From Porpolomopsis calyptriformis (lineage: Eukaryota; Basidiomycota; Agaricomycetes; Agaricales; Hygrophoraceae), in contig OX621174.1 of NCBI GenBank assembly GCA_951640195.1, forward strand, positions 62,001 to 126,000: DNA of 64,000 nt. The letters are read 5' to 3'. Position 1 is the stretch's first letter. Each line of letters begins with the position of its first letter. The notes under the pieces were generated by a model. That model was given only the letters and a program-made list of their open reading frames with translations, was not told the DNA's origin and made no database searches. The translations under genes were made by a program, and so were the position numbers. Positions 10,714 through 23,299 of this stretch are shown here, piece after piece.

Positions 10714-11645
10714 TGGCTCGGGCAGCCAGTTGCTTCTGAACCGAACCACGGCAACACTACTGAAATGCCCATGCCAGGGCAAGCTCGTCAAAGTCAGGGA
10801 CTGCCACCTGATCAAGATAAGTTCTGACGTGCCAAGATTTGTAGTGTGAGCTGCAACCGCCCGGCCACGAGTATGCCGTTGGGAAGTGTCAATTGCTGAT
10901 TCGGGTTAGAACTCAAAAATCTCGATCTGATCTGGAAATCTGAATGTCCGTCCGTGTGCTCCGCTTCATTCTACCGAAAAGGCCAGAAGTCTTCCCATTA
11001 TTGGTCAGTACATAGGCACTAGGCTGACTTTGTGTGAGACTTTGGTGTAGCATTTGCACAGTTTATGGTCGATGCTTAGGTCTACGAGTGGATTAGACAT
11101 GTGGATTATGAGGTAACGGGAGTTATTAATTTATCAGTACCATTCAGCGGGGATCATTTATGTGGAAAAAATTTTCAGGCTCGTGTGGTTAAGTACAAGA
11201 TGAACCAGGAGCCAAATAATATTTGTGTGGATGAAGCTCCATACTTATGATCGGGATCGCAGCCGTAATTGTGATGATGTCAAAAAATGGTCCAGGCAGT
11301 TGTACTACTGCTCTGTCGCGCACATATTCAAAAATCTGATCGTCTAATGGATTATCCGAATGGGTGTCTTTCTGCTACCTTGAAAGCTGATTGGAATGTT
11401 CTGTGGTTACGGATTGTCATGCTGACGGCTGTCGTGTGGCGGTTGAGCGAGGATCTGATTGCTTCTCTGAATATCGCGGCCTCTGATGAGATGGAGAGGT
11501 TACGGGACACGATTGTTTGCCACACAGACCAGGCTTCTGGTCGTGTACGAGTACTACAGTGAGAGTATAGTGAATGAGATCTGATACATGACATGTAACA
11601 CAGATTAATCGCAGTCTGAGGGAGATAAATGCCCGATACCGCCCT
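10714..11645. other. Intergenic region
   Basis: A+T-rich spacer with overlapping short frames on both strands at 11287-11594. Neither has a domain, splice partners or clear coding bias, so no gene is called. Confidence 0.4.
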
Positions 11646-12876
11646 TCATAGGCACGACTTTCTCCTTTCCACAGTGACTAAGTCAACGCTTCTGTGTTTT
11701 TCTTTAGACTGGCAAAGAATAGAAATGAGGATGCTGTAATCAAGAATTAAAGGTACATACATCCGTGCCAATCGCGCCTGAGTGGCTGTCAGCCTCGTGC
11801 TGAGGGTGTCATTGATCAGCTGAGAGTCCGCATGGCAGACGACTTGTGAGTAACAAGAGGCATATGCTTTCGACAGATTGGACCCCCTGAAGAGGTCCAA
11901 AAATCCGTAGTAATTTCCTAGTAACTACAGAGAGTGCAAATTAAGTCATTTACTTCAATCAAATTGGTGACTTACGATGCTAACGGCTAGGTAGAGGGCC
12001 GGCCTTGGGACATGTCCCGAAAATACTCGAATCCATGCCACACCTGTATGCCTGGCATTGAAATAGGCTGCTTGAAGAGCAGTCTCAATGATATCAGACT
12101 CAAAAAGTGCTTCAACGGAACCCTATAAACATTTCTTAGATTCTGAAATAATACCAAAATTGTCGATGCTTACTTTGTCATCAAGGATATGGAAATAGTG
12201 GAGGGCCTTCAATGGTAGTGATGTATAGGTGTTGAGGGGATGTAGCGGCGGCAGGTCCCCTTCTGGAATAACGACACTATTTTGAAGTACCTTGCAAATG
12301 GTGCTTCGAAGATTGGATGGCTCTGAATTCAACTTGCAAAGAATATAAGATTCAAGTTGAGCAATTAATAAAATAGCGTACCCTCTTAGTCACTTTCCTA
12401 AGGGTGTCCACGGCTGCACCTGGGAATTGCTCTTCTATTCTCTCATTCACCCAGCATTTCTGGACCTCCAGTGATGGGAAGGCATTTTCTGTTAATAGGC
12501 GGTTTCGGATTATTTCTTTTAGGTGTCTGGTTTTCAGTATCTCCTCCTCGGGGGTTATGCTACCGACTGTAGTCGAAGCAATCGATGATTGCAATGGCAA
12601 AGTAAGTGTTTGCTCTGAAGTAATTAACAAATCGGACGGCAACGTAAGTGATTGCTCAGCAGAAAATGAAGACGTCTGGAGGGGATTGAGGGGTATTGAA
12701 TCTAGGTTGTGAATCAGTGAGGCCCTCTTTGCATTACGGCGGCAGCACTTACCCCCAAAACTGAATGCCATTTCCTCCGAGGGCCATTCTAACGGACATA
12801 TCTGCTTGTATAGTGAGAAATCATACCGAAAATCGAAATTGGCCATGATGCACTCGAGTGAGGGAAGAGTGACCAC
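11646..12876 (-). CDS. DUF6532-like protein
   Basis: The exons join in frame on the minus strand. The leader starts at 12876 or more likely at the internal methionine 12846 (MANFDFRYDF). An intron at about 12751-12700 is followed by a Ser/Thr-rich segment and the helix LKEIIRNRLLTENAFPSLE, the block I associate with the N-terminal part of DUF6532. After introns at about 12378-12333 and 12174-12125 come SLPLKALHYFHILDDK and GSVEALFESDIIETALQAAY with ARHTGVAWIRVFSGHVPRPA. After another intron the tail LSTRLTATQARLARM leads to the last exon, ending TGA at 11646-11648. DUF6532 proteins are fungal, of unknown function and often found in expanded families near transposons. This copy shows no stops or shifts, unlike the relic at 33.5-34.4 kb. 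The family call is from memory and moderate. Confidence 0.55.
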
Positions 12877-12909
12877 TTACCTGAAAACGGGGTCACCTAA
12901 ATTACATGT

Positions 12910-13760
12910 ATGCGGCAAGCCGGCCAGAGATTGTCCGTCGAAATGATGCCCGCGTCGGGTCTGTTCATACTATATTATGTAATTACCATATTTTGTACAT
13001 CTTATGGCCCGGCAAAACATGAGCCTTTGTTGATCGTAAACCTTGATGAATCACCGGAGGAGCTACGTGTACAGGCTGTGGTAGTTATCCAAGCTAATGC
13101 ACCAGTGCCATCAAGGAAAATGCGATCAAATTTGCCGAAAAGAAATGTCCCTCGGGGATTCCATATGTACATGCTCACTGCGTTCCACACCTAACAGTAT
13201 GGTCGGAGGACCCAGAAATGATACGTGTACCATCTGAAGATACCCGAATGGAATGTCCCTTGAAAGTGTTCAGGTTTGCGCCCCTGACGGCGCCCCACAG
13301 CCCAACAATACAGTTGAAAAGATGCGCATGCTATCAAGGGACAATATAATCGAATTTACGGACATGGGATGTCCCCTGGAAGCGTTTAGGTGTGATCCAC
13401 TAATCGCATCCAACAGCCAAATGATACTATCAATGGATCCAGAAACGATACGCATACCGACTGTGGAAGAGTGTGAGGGAATTTATGGAATCGGCATATC
13501 CCTCTATCGTCCGGATGCATGAATTCCATCTGCCATCCAATCGACTGCACTCCTTTACCAGAATATCCACCTCTTCTTGATGAATACGGTAAGGGATTAA
13601 TCGAGGAGAGTCGTCGGACATTTACAAGCGACCTTTTCACTGGATGTCACACCTTGAAGGATGTTCGTTGCCTTTCTCACATGCACACCAATGCGATATA
13701 ATACATGTAAAAGAATTCTGCGGCATATCAGATCTGTGTCAACCTCGTCACCTGGAATGT
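12910..13760 (+). repeat. Degenerate imperfect repeats of former coding sequence
   Basis: Three diverged units begin near 13143, 13251 and 13367, each opening with a variant of RATGTCCC. Parts of the first and third units share the peptide-level pattern DPE-x-I-R-x-P (EDPEMIRVPS and MDPETIRIPT). Plus-strand frames cover pieces (13253-13522) but are interrupted. I read this as the remains of a gene with an internal duplication and do not know the family. Confidence 0.4.
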
Positions 13761-13823
13761 GAAAAGTCTAAAGAGAAAAACACATAGAAATTGATGCAAA
13801 AGGTGCACCAAGAAGATAATATG

Positions 13824-15076
13824 CTATTCTGTCTGGTTCAGAGCGGGAGAAATCAACTGGAAAGTGGATACGTACTCAGTTATCAAGCAAGAACACCCTT
13901 GGACCTCAACGTCCAATACGCTGCAAGGACTTCTATCAAATTCAAAACGCCGCCTGGAGCACAATTGACTTGGCCAAGCCAATGTGCATAACGTGAAATA
14001 TTTTTTCGGGAAAGGAACGCCTACTGCCGCAAAGACAAGCTCACGGGTGTGGGGAGCACCAGTATAAATTAGGTACGCGAGTTCTTTCAGGATGTCTGGG
14101 TATTCGCATTTTGCACTGGTCCGTCCTGCAGATGCAGGTGGATGGTTGCAGGGGGGACCAAAGGGGACTGCGCATCGGAAACACACAATGCCCTCAGAAA
14201 ACCTGAGGCTTTTCTTGAACCTCTGCCAAGAATCGTTCTGGCCACAGAGGTTGGATGGGCAGTAGAAAGCCCAGTGGGCATCGTGATTGGTGCCTCGATA
14301 CCAGCAAATAGGACAATTCCCAGCAGCCTCCAACAACAAGTCAAGAAGACTGTCTAGCTTTGCCTCTGTGGTATCCTGTGGCGACAAAGATGGCTTCGCG
14401 GATGCGCCATTGGGCTCCAGCACCAACTGTACCGAAGGACTTGTAGCCTGAAAATGGCTCACATATCAGATAAGAGGAGGCAAGACTAGAAGATTACAAA
14501 CATTGTCACTTGGATTGATAATTAGGGACTGGGAACGAAAGACGTTGCTGGTGGGGTCGACAAACAAAGCTTTATCAACATATGATTCTGCTAAAATAGA
14601 CAGCATCAGAAGTGTGGCAATGCGAATGGGTAAATGCAGTCACCTTCAGGACCTAATTCCTCCGAAATAACTCTAAAGCGCGTGAAACAATTGCGACCTT
14701 CCTGCACCTCCTGAAAGTGACAAGAGGTCTTCTGGCATACGGCATCGTTTGCGGGATGAGAACGGATATGGCGGATGAGCTCTTCCAGGTCCGAGAAAAA
14801 TTCTGTGCAGCCTAGCAAGCCACAAAGTTCCCCGAGAGCAATTGTTACTCCATGGATTGAAGGAATCGGATGAGATGGTGCAGAAAATACCCTGACAACT
14901 TTTCCTTGTTCCAAAGCCAGCTGAAAAAAGTCCTGAGCCTCTCGAAAGTCAGAGTGAATCTTCATATGGGGATAGAGTGCAGGGTGTGTGAATGCCATGG
15001 AACATCGAAGACAAACGGCAAGGACAGGGTCACTTGAAAGGGAGATCTGATTTCTCGTGAGGGTGAGGTCGGCCAT
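13824..15076 (-). CDS. Short OrsD-domain protein without helicase
   Basis: Exon 1 (15076-14644) starts MADLTLTRNQ. It contains a C2H2-like VCLRCSMAFTHPALYPHMKIH and a block (CGLLGCTEFFSDLEELIRHIR) typical of the OrsD (DUF3505) region. An intron at about 14591-14643 leads to a short exon (YVDKALFVDPTSNVFRSQSL). Another at about 14448-14501 leads to the last large exon. That exon carries a second cysteine/histidine domain, GNCPICWYRG...HWAFYCPSN, then CFRCAVPFGPPCNHP and CEYPDILKELAYLI. The same C-terminal C-x2-C-W...H...C...C-x2-C-x-x-P pattern ends the large helicase at 21.6-21.85 kb. So this gene has the head and tail of the neighbouring helicase but no recombinase-like or ATPase core. The 3' end is approximate; a final intron may precede 13960. 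Confidence 0.6.
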
Positions 15077-15536
15077 GGTAGCTATGATCGGGAGACAGAG
15101 AATATGAGATTGGAGGGGTTGGTTCGGAATACTAACCCACCAATTTAAGCAAAGGGGGATAAGAGGTTAGCTTTGCATGGCGGTTAAAATGGTACAGCCT
15201 GACCTGGAGTACAGCCAGAGCATTTTGATCCAAGCGCTTGGTGCAGCCAGGCACCTACCAAATCGCTTCCATGGTTCGGTGCACAGTATTCGATCCTGTG
15301 ATAGACTTGTCGTTGCGCATCGTGATCTAAACAAGCTGAACAGGCATTACATAAAGGTTTAATTATTAATAAGGCTCTCGCTTGAACCACCGAACTGCCA
15401 GTTTGCTGTGGATATTATGGCAATATCTTTTTTTCCATTTCGACTTTCCATCGGCGTACTTGCAGGCTCCTTTTGTCAGATTTCCTGTGACATGAAAATC
15501 GGTCTCTGCCTTTGTTTCTGTTTTCCAACTGTTTCA
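15077..15536. promoter_or_regulatory. Shared bidirectional promoter interval
   Basis: About 460 bases separate the start codons of the short OrsD gene (minus, 15076) and the OrsD-helicase gene (plus, 15537), which read away from each other. No individual factor site can be claimed. Co-regulation is inferred from geometry. Confidence 0.4.
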
Positions 15537-18500
15537 TGCCTGAACAATCAAGTCACGGTCCACAACATGATCAAGGAAGTACTCCAGTTCCTCCATCCTT
15601 CCACACGATACAGTTATACGAGACCACCCCCTCTGGTTCACTGTTTCCCACCCCCTCGCTATCGCCAAACCCACTCAGGTACATCTTCCACCTGATTTCT
15701 CACATTCCCTTCTCTGATGGCCATCCCTTGCCATTCATAGCGTTTTTATTCCTACTCATAGCTCACGGTGAGCCTCAGATCATCCTATGTTTCATCATTC
15801 CCACCTTACACTACACATTTTAGAAAGCACTCGCGGTCTCCGACTGGCAAATCCGAGCCAGCCACAAAGAGGCCATCCACGCTGAGAAACGCTAAAGCTC
15901 CGAGCAGAACTACGTGAGTGTACTTTTTCGATGTCCCTGGGCCGACCCTCGCATTGACCCGCGATGCAAGGAGCAACTCCAATTATTGTCACGAATGCAA
16001 GACGGAATTTCAAAGTGGGCAGTCTCATCGTGCCTTGTGTGGATCCACAAGTATTTCCTGTACATACCCTTCACTGGCTCCTACTCATGAACAGGAGACA
16101 GTGTCTCTGAACCGTTTGGATGGCTACTTCCAATGTTTACGTTGTCCTAAGCGGTTGAGAAAAGATCAAGCTATGAAGGTACACTCCTTGCGTTTGTTTT
16201 ATCCTCCTGATTCATTTTCTTCCCAAGCGACACACCAAGACTTGCAAAGGCAATTTGTCTTCCACCCATCCCTGCCAGTTGCTCTCAACTGGTTTTCCAA
16301 ATGACATGGAGAGTAAGCTGCCTGCCAATGCTCAACAGAATGACATCAATCCCACAGCTGTTGCATTGGATGTTGATCAGCCAGACTGCCAGACTATACC
16401 TCCTGCTTTGAATGAACCAGCCCAGTTATCTCTGGCAGAAGGTTGCCAATGTACCTCATCATATTGTGGCCTCTCTCACATTCATTCATCTGCTGCCTAC
16501 AAACTCCATGACCAAGTCATCCTAGACGCACAATCAGACTTGGTGCTGAACTTGCCAGTTGGGGAAAAATCACCAAGGCTCCGCCATTTTTCTCTCCATG
16601 GTAGTCTGTCACTTGCACGGCAACATGTTCACAAAGGTATGAGCATCGCATGTCACTGCTGATGATTGCTAATAACTGTTTTGGCAGGATCCGCTCTCTC
16701 ATCAGAAATTGAACCACCAATTCACCCTGTGGTTATCCGAAGTGTGTCTGCTGTGACAGAACTAGGACCGGTCTCTTTTGCTGCACCAGCAACATCGCAT
16801 CCATCTTTGCCTATAGCACTTCATGATACTGCCAGCGACATCTGTTCCATTACAAATTCATCCCCACCATTCCACCTAACTCCGGTAGACGCACAGGATC
16901 CTGAGCCCTCTTATGGCACCGAGTCTTCATATTTACGCCAGTTTCCTACCCCTAACAAATGGGAGCAAGCCGTCCCCGCTGATCAATTTTCTGTTCTTGA
17001 TGATCCACTCCTTCGCAAGACACCTTATATCGTAAACACTCAATACAATGTGCTCATCTGTGCCATCTGCAAAATTGCTGTACCATCACAGAGTGCCATC
17101 TCTCATGCTCGCAAGGGTCACTCGTTTCGTAACCTTCCCAAGGATCTCGCGGAACAACTCTCTTCGAAGTATCCATTGCTGGTATCTGAGTCTATCCAGC
17201 CCGGCACCATGTGTAACACTGTCTTTGGACTTGCGATACCCTTGAATCCATTCATCATTTGCACCCGCTGTCATCATGGATATGTCGATGTTCCATCGTG
17301 GCGCCACCACTCATGCAAAAATCCTCAAGCCAATCTTAACAGTACTCCTCCTCATTTTCCCTCACTTGTTCAAACCTTTTTTCAAGGCAACAAAACATGC
17401 TACTTTCCTATTCATATCCTCCTCCCCTCTGCCTCCCCATCCAATCACTTTGATCTTTTCAAGGCTCAATTTTCCGAGGCCGAGATCACTGTTGGCGAAG
17501 TTGTAGAGAACGTAAACTATCGAGAGATGCATCAATTTTTGTGCAAAGAAGGTTGGATCGCACATGTAGGAGGCTGTACGATGGCAAAGCTTATCGAGCT
17601 TGTGTCATTGCCCAACGTTGATGACCCAATGGCAGAGGTTGCACCCGCCTTAGAAGGTCTTCTTTCTAATATTCAATCAATCATTTCAAAAGGCGTTTTT
17701 CATGTGCAAAGATTACTTGGGAGGCGACCATCGTATGTCTTTTCTAACCATCTTTAGGACTGACTGACTGACATCAAACGCCTCTCTACAATAGAAACGA
17801 GTGCGTCTAGTTCCTTGCATTTTCGTTCCAGACTCAACCTCCTTCTAGCCATGATGACATTCGTGTCATTCATCATCGTGATATCCACCCAGAAACTATG
17901 ACACGATATAGTCATGTTATTTCCTGTCTTCTTTTTCTAGTCCTTCGATGTTACCAAGGTTGTGGTGATGAATACTCAATGGAGTTGACAAATGAGCAAT
18001 CTGAGGCCTCCCGAAAGTTATTGGAGGTTCTACCCAAGCGAAAAAAGGATGCGCCCCATCGGCAAGATCAGTGCAGAGATGATTTTTCCAGTCATGGAAT
18101 AGATGAACGGGATCACCTGAATAACCAAGACAAGCTGTTGGATGATCCAGATAGCGATGTCCAAGATGACGTTTACTCCTTTTTCGACAACGATCTTCTG
18201 CTCTCACCCCGTTTGGACACCAAGGACGAGATTGCGGAAACACCCGTTCAAGCTAGCCTGCTTCAACTGCTTTTGTCATTGTACACGCATCTTCCCTCCG
18301 GTAGGGACAATAAATTCTGGTTGCCAATACTCCGTTTCATTGTTCTGTATTCAATCAGGAAGGATGGTGGATGGCTTTCCGCTCATCAGATCACACAAAT
18401 TTTCGCTGCCTTACTATTTGGTGGTCACCTTGTCATGATGGTCTTAATGCACCGCAAAGTGTCGAGTGATCCAAGTATTCACTACTCCGCGTGCGTAAAG

Positions 18501-21500
18501 TCTTGTTGATGATTGCCCATCCCTGATTGTCTTTACGAACGTAGCGCGTATGCCGAAGTTGCTCCTTACCTTGATGATGACTATGAAGCACCAATCCCGA
18601 CTATGTACATTCTCATGCGGCCCCTCAATAAGTTCGTGTCAGCCGAGGAGAGTGTCCTTGAATTCACAGGTGTCAATTTCAATGGCGATAACATACTCCT
18701 TTCCGGCAAGGTTCTATACCTTCACGACATCCATAATTTTGTGGAGGTCCTCATCATAGAAATCAAGAGACACATCCAAAGCGAGTTGTTCTTTGGCATG
18801 GATATCGTGGACATCAATTGGTCGCCTGATATCATCCACGAGGAACCTCGCAATACTTGAGTTTCCTACTCTGCCTTTGATGACCCTCACAACCCGTTCT
18901 GCTCGCGTAGGGACACCATTCTGCACAAGATCCTGACAGATCCTGATCTTCAGGGTCGGTTTTATCATGTTAACAGCCAAGGTCAGATTGTTTGGAAAGC
19001 GGGTCCATGCTTTGCATATATGGAGATTGCGCACGAAGTTGAGATGAAACTCTTTTCTGGTTTTCAGACCACAGTCAGAGAACCTGGGAGAGGGACCGAG
19101 GTGGCCTCTCATCTCATCCGAAACGTCTCTGGCGGGAGTCTCCAGAATGTCTTAATCATGTTCCAATACTTCGTGACAATGGGAACATTCAACAAAACCA
19201 GCCATATTACCGACTGTGACATGGCAATGATTCGTGTTCCTCATCCTGAAATCGGTTGGCTCTGGGTTCTCTACCTGACCTACATCCGTCCAGTTATTGT
19301 TACCTGGCAGTATTACTTCAACGGCCCAAGGGCAGCAGCCAGGGCAAAACATTGCCTTTTTGCAGGCCCCTACCGCGCGGTCACGTCCTCTGAACTCTCT
19401 CGCTATCTTTCCATGCACACTTTCAGACTCTTGGGAATCAAGATACCCATCAGCCTATGGTGCCATGTTGTCACCTGGTTCATGAACCATAATTTCTCAC
19501 GCTTCCAGACACACCTTATGGGGACTGGGAGATCAGTCTTGGCTGACCAGTCTGGTCACAGCACGAAGGTCCATAGTCTTTACGCTGGCAACTCTCGGAT
19601 ACCAAGTGGAATTGATTTCCACACCTTTTTTCAAACAATGCTTGCAAGTGGAGTCTGGCACGAACTTCTTGGTTTCCCTCCTGTTCTCCTTAATTCAATG
19701 ACCCCAACGCGCAGACAGCTTGATGGATCAAGTCTGGATATCAATGTTCCTGTCGACACAATCGCCAAGAGGACTGCCATCCTCACAAATGCCAAGCTCT
19801 TTGCAGCCGAATTTGCAAAATTAATCATCCCCGACTTTCACCGGATGCATATCCAGACTCGAGCGAATGACCTTGCATCGTTTCTCCACGTCATAGGCCT
19901 AGACCTACAGACACGCCATTCTCCACCCTCCGAGCAAATTTCTACTCATGTTGCCCACCCCTCTCGCATTGCTGCTCTTCGCCAATTCCTGCATGACGAT
20001 ACAGCGACATTCAAACACCATCAGCAAGCTCTGGCTGTCGAACTTATGGCAAGCGGAGATTCCTCTATTCTTCTGATTGCACCAACTGGTATGTCTTTTG
20101 CTCGCGGCGGATATCAAGATCTATGCATTAATTGATTTATAGGCTCAGGGAAAACTCTACCTATTCTACTTTGTGTTTCTGAATTTGACTCAGGTCGGAC
20201 CACAGTCTTGATACTCCCATTGCTGGCAATGCACGACGAATACTTGTTGCGGGCGAAGAAACATGGCATCAGTTGTGAAACCTGGTCGCCACTCTCACGC
20301 ACAGCAGCACCCCCGCAACTCCTCCTTGTTGCTGTGGAATGCGGTGGGTGGGAACCACTTAGGGTCTACCTCGAGACTCTCATTCGTTTGGGTCGGATTA
20401 CTTGGCTTGCTGTCGATGAAGCCCATCAACTGTTGAAGCACGAAGGGTTCAGGAAATGTGTTGACCTGCTACAACATTTTGGCCAAATGCCAATACCAAT
20501 TATACTCATAACTGCCATGCTCCCTTCCACCCTTGAGGATAAGCTCTTCAGCAAAGTTGGTCATCGACTTTACCGCGTCCTTCGCCGAAGAACAGATCAG
20601 CCCGAAATTGCTCATAAAATGGTCACTCTTACCCAGGTGAACTTAGATATCGAGGATACGGTGGCACACAAGATCAAGGAGCTCATCAAGAATCTTAAGA
20701 AATCCAATCGTGCCTTACTATTCTGCGCCTCTCGTGCAGAATCCGATCGCATGGCCCAAAAGCTCCAGTGGAAGCCCTATAATTCTGACATACCTGTTGC
20801 AGATCGTTCCCAGCACATGCAGGATTGGCGTACGGGTAACGTTCTTGGCCTCGCATGTACATCTATGCTAAATTGCTGCCTGGATTATCCCGCCGTCCGA
20901 TTTATTTTCCATCTCGGCATACCTCGTGATGCTATCGATTACTGGCAGGCTATTGGTCGAGGTTCTCGCGATGGTGCTCGGGGCGAGTCGATTGTTTATT
21001 TTGAGCCCGCAAAATGCAGGAAAATCACGGGCGAGGATTCTTATGGCCAGGCAGCAATGCATGAGACTCTGCGTGACAGTTCTACTTGCAGGCGTTTGCG
21101 AATCTCTTTATTCCTCGATGGCACCACTGCACCTTGTAGTATGCTACCCCATGGCCAACTCTGTGATGTATGTGAAAGACAGACATCCCAGCCACCTCCA
21201 GCATACGGTCCGACACGATTCCCTACCCACCTTCTTCCAATCTCTTCTTCCAACGATGGCCTATTGTCGACTTCAAACTCTCCGTCCTGTATAACCTTGG
21301 TTCCAGACTCAGAATGTCAGAGGGCACCCGTCCATTCAGGCGAATCACTCCTTTTGAAGGCCACGATGCCAAATGTCACACTTCCAAAGTGCGTTGATTG
21401 TCAAGATGTCACGGATCATCTCTCTAAGCTTCCCAGTCAGTCCCTATGTTCATATGCAGTGGAGAATTCCCCAGGTCTCATGCCTAGAACAGGTACTCTG

Positions 21501-22188
21501 ATTCCTCTGCCAACCCAGCCCAACCCCATCAACATTCCAGCACCGGCGGCCACTTTTGGCAAGCATTTTGTTGCTGCTCAAGCCGCAATACTGCCATTAT
21601 CCCCTACAGCAGCTCAGGAATGTGGATTTAGAATTTACCAGGCTTGTCAAGCACTGGCCAAGTGCTGCGTGGCTTGTTGGGCTGAAGACCTGGAATATTC
21701 ATCACACCGTTTATTGGATTGCCCACGCAGCCTAGCCAAGGATCCTCATGCTGTATGGGCCAAGTGGAAATCAGCCTTGACGGTCCCGCATGGCGTTTGT
21801 TTCTATTGCAGTTTCCCATTAAAGGTGGGGGTCTACCTTGGATGCTTTTCAGAGTTGAGTTCTCAATGAATCTGATTACCAGATGACATATCTCTGCGAT
21901 GGCCAGGAAGTGAAGCTGCATGCACACCCATGCGACATCACATGCCACTGGAGTGCTATTTTGAAGCCTCTTGCGTTCACTGTGTTTCGCAGTTCAGAGC
22001 TTACTCAGCTTCTTGTTCGAAGCCCCCTCCGTAATGGAAACCATATCGATGCAAATGACAATACGTATGCAAAATGGCTCAGCCGTGTCGGCTCCAACGG
22101 ATATCTCAATCTTCTCAATGTCTTCCTACTCATACTTGGCTTTCGTGGTGCTCCTTCCCACCCTGATATTAGTGTGCAACGTTTGTAA
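15537..22188 (+). CDS. OrsD + RecQ-type helicase, telomere-linked-helicase-like
   Basis: A roughly 1,900-residue protein can be assembled from about eleven exons (15537-15678, 15741-15767, 15824-15913, 15971-16050, about 16102-16178, 16228-16636, 16688-17732, about 17849-18490, 18545-20088, 20143-21834, 21883-22188). Order: low-complexity basic leader; two zinc fingers (CHECKTEF...H-x3-C and CLRCPKRL...H-x3-C); an OrsD/DUF3505 region with VLICAICKIAV and FIICTRCHHGY; a central domain with a GHS-x6-Y motif; then a superfamily 2 helicase. The helicase has Walker A APTG-GSGKT split by the intron at 20089-20142, Walker B VDEAH, LFCASR and motif VI DYWQAIGRGSRDG. A Cys cluster (LCDVCERQ) and a C-terminal zinc domain (CVACW...CFYC) follow. 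Helicases of this build are the subtelomeric TLH type. One apparent in-frame TGA at 18858-18860 interrupts the central domain; otherwise the frame is intact. Confidence 0.75.
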
Positions 22189-23284
22189 TTGCCTCTGCCA
22201 AATCCATCGTGCTATGCTGTGTGGTTCTCAGTAAAAACAGAAGTCATGGAGTAGTGGTTTTTGTCCAGTTTGGTCAACTAAGCAGCATTTCTTGTGTATT
22301 AACTGAGCATTTGTTTCTCATCCCATGAAGTTAGTTATGTGACAAACTAAGACAAAGACATGGGTGAATGTGCTGTACATACAAGGGCGATGGCTGGTCA
22401 TGTATCTACTGGGACGATCCTGCTGGGTGTATTAGTGGTCTAACAGGAAAAGGGGAGGGGCCTCACGCATGGGCAACTGGCATCGGGTGGGTGTTAGGTA
22501 TGGCCAGCGGTGGAAGCGGGTGCGGCCATGACTGCAATGATACTTTCTAATTTGATGCGAGGCTTCGAGGCAGTCGAGCTGGAAGCTGTGGAAGTAGGAA
22601 AGAATGTCAATCGAGTAAGTGAACTGCTGTCAGCAGATGAGCTGGGGGTTGTAGTAAGAGACACCGATGCAGTGGTGGGTAAGCTGGATGGTGACGGTTA
22701 TAGGGGGAAAAGAATTAACGCTAGTGCCACCGTTTACCTTTGCATCAGCACATAATGATCATGGGTGTCGACATTGGGGGGAGGGAGGGTAACAGAGACT
22801 AACTGCCTTTGTCGCACTGGTTGTTCAGGTAGGCAACGGCTGGGACTTGTTCCACTGACTGGAGACACTTTTCGACAATGGGCACGAAGGCGGGGTTTTC
22901 ACACACGCAGAACATCAGCAAGGAGGTCAGTAAATGTCTGATGAGGAGGATAGAAGTCTGCATACAAGAAGTCACAATTGACAGATGACACGGCCAAGTT
23001 TACACATTGGATTATACGGCAGTTAGCCTGTCGATAGCCAACACGTTCGGAGCCAAACCCACAGCAACAGAAAGCAGATGGGGGACGTTCCAGAACATAC
23101 TTGAATGTCAAGGAGTGGCCATATTGTTAAGCACTCGGGGGGGTGTGTGAGTTGACATGCAGAATCCCACCTAATCCTATAATAAGAGGGTGCTATATCC
23201 GCGTTGCTGCTGAGATATTTCAGGGTTATGAACAGGGTGAATTCGTGTTGCTGAGGTGCAGTTCGTAAACTTGACCTCATTGAG
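22189..23284. other. Intergenic region
   Basis: Short frames on both strands (for example 22510-22755 plus and 22899-23111 minus) overlap one another and show no domain. I see no gene that can be supported. Confidence 0.35.
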
Positions 23285-23299
23285 TTGACAGCAGTGTGC

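Noticed and set aside
15918..16304. Helicase gene starting at the methionine at 15918
   Set aside because: Splicing from 15537 through two short exons keeps a single frame into the first zinc finger; the 15918 methionine lies inside an intron.
17733..17848. In-frame TAG at 17808 as a second helicase nonsense mutation
   Set aside because: Using the acceptor at 17847-17848, after a pyrimidine-rich tract, keeps the frame and places the TAG inside the intron.
13824..22188. Secondary-metabolite cluster, because of the OrsD domain name
   Set aside because: No polyketide synthase or tailoring enzymes are present; OrsD domains are also common in telomere-linked helicases.
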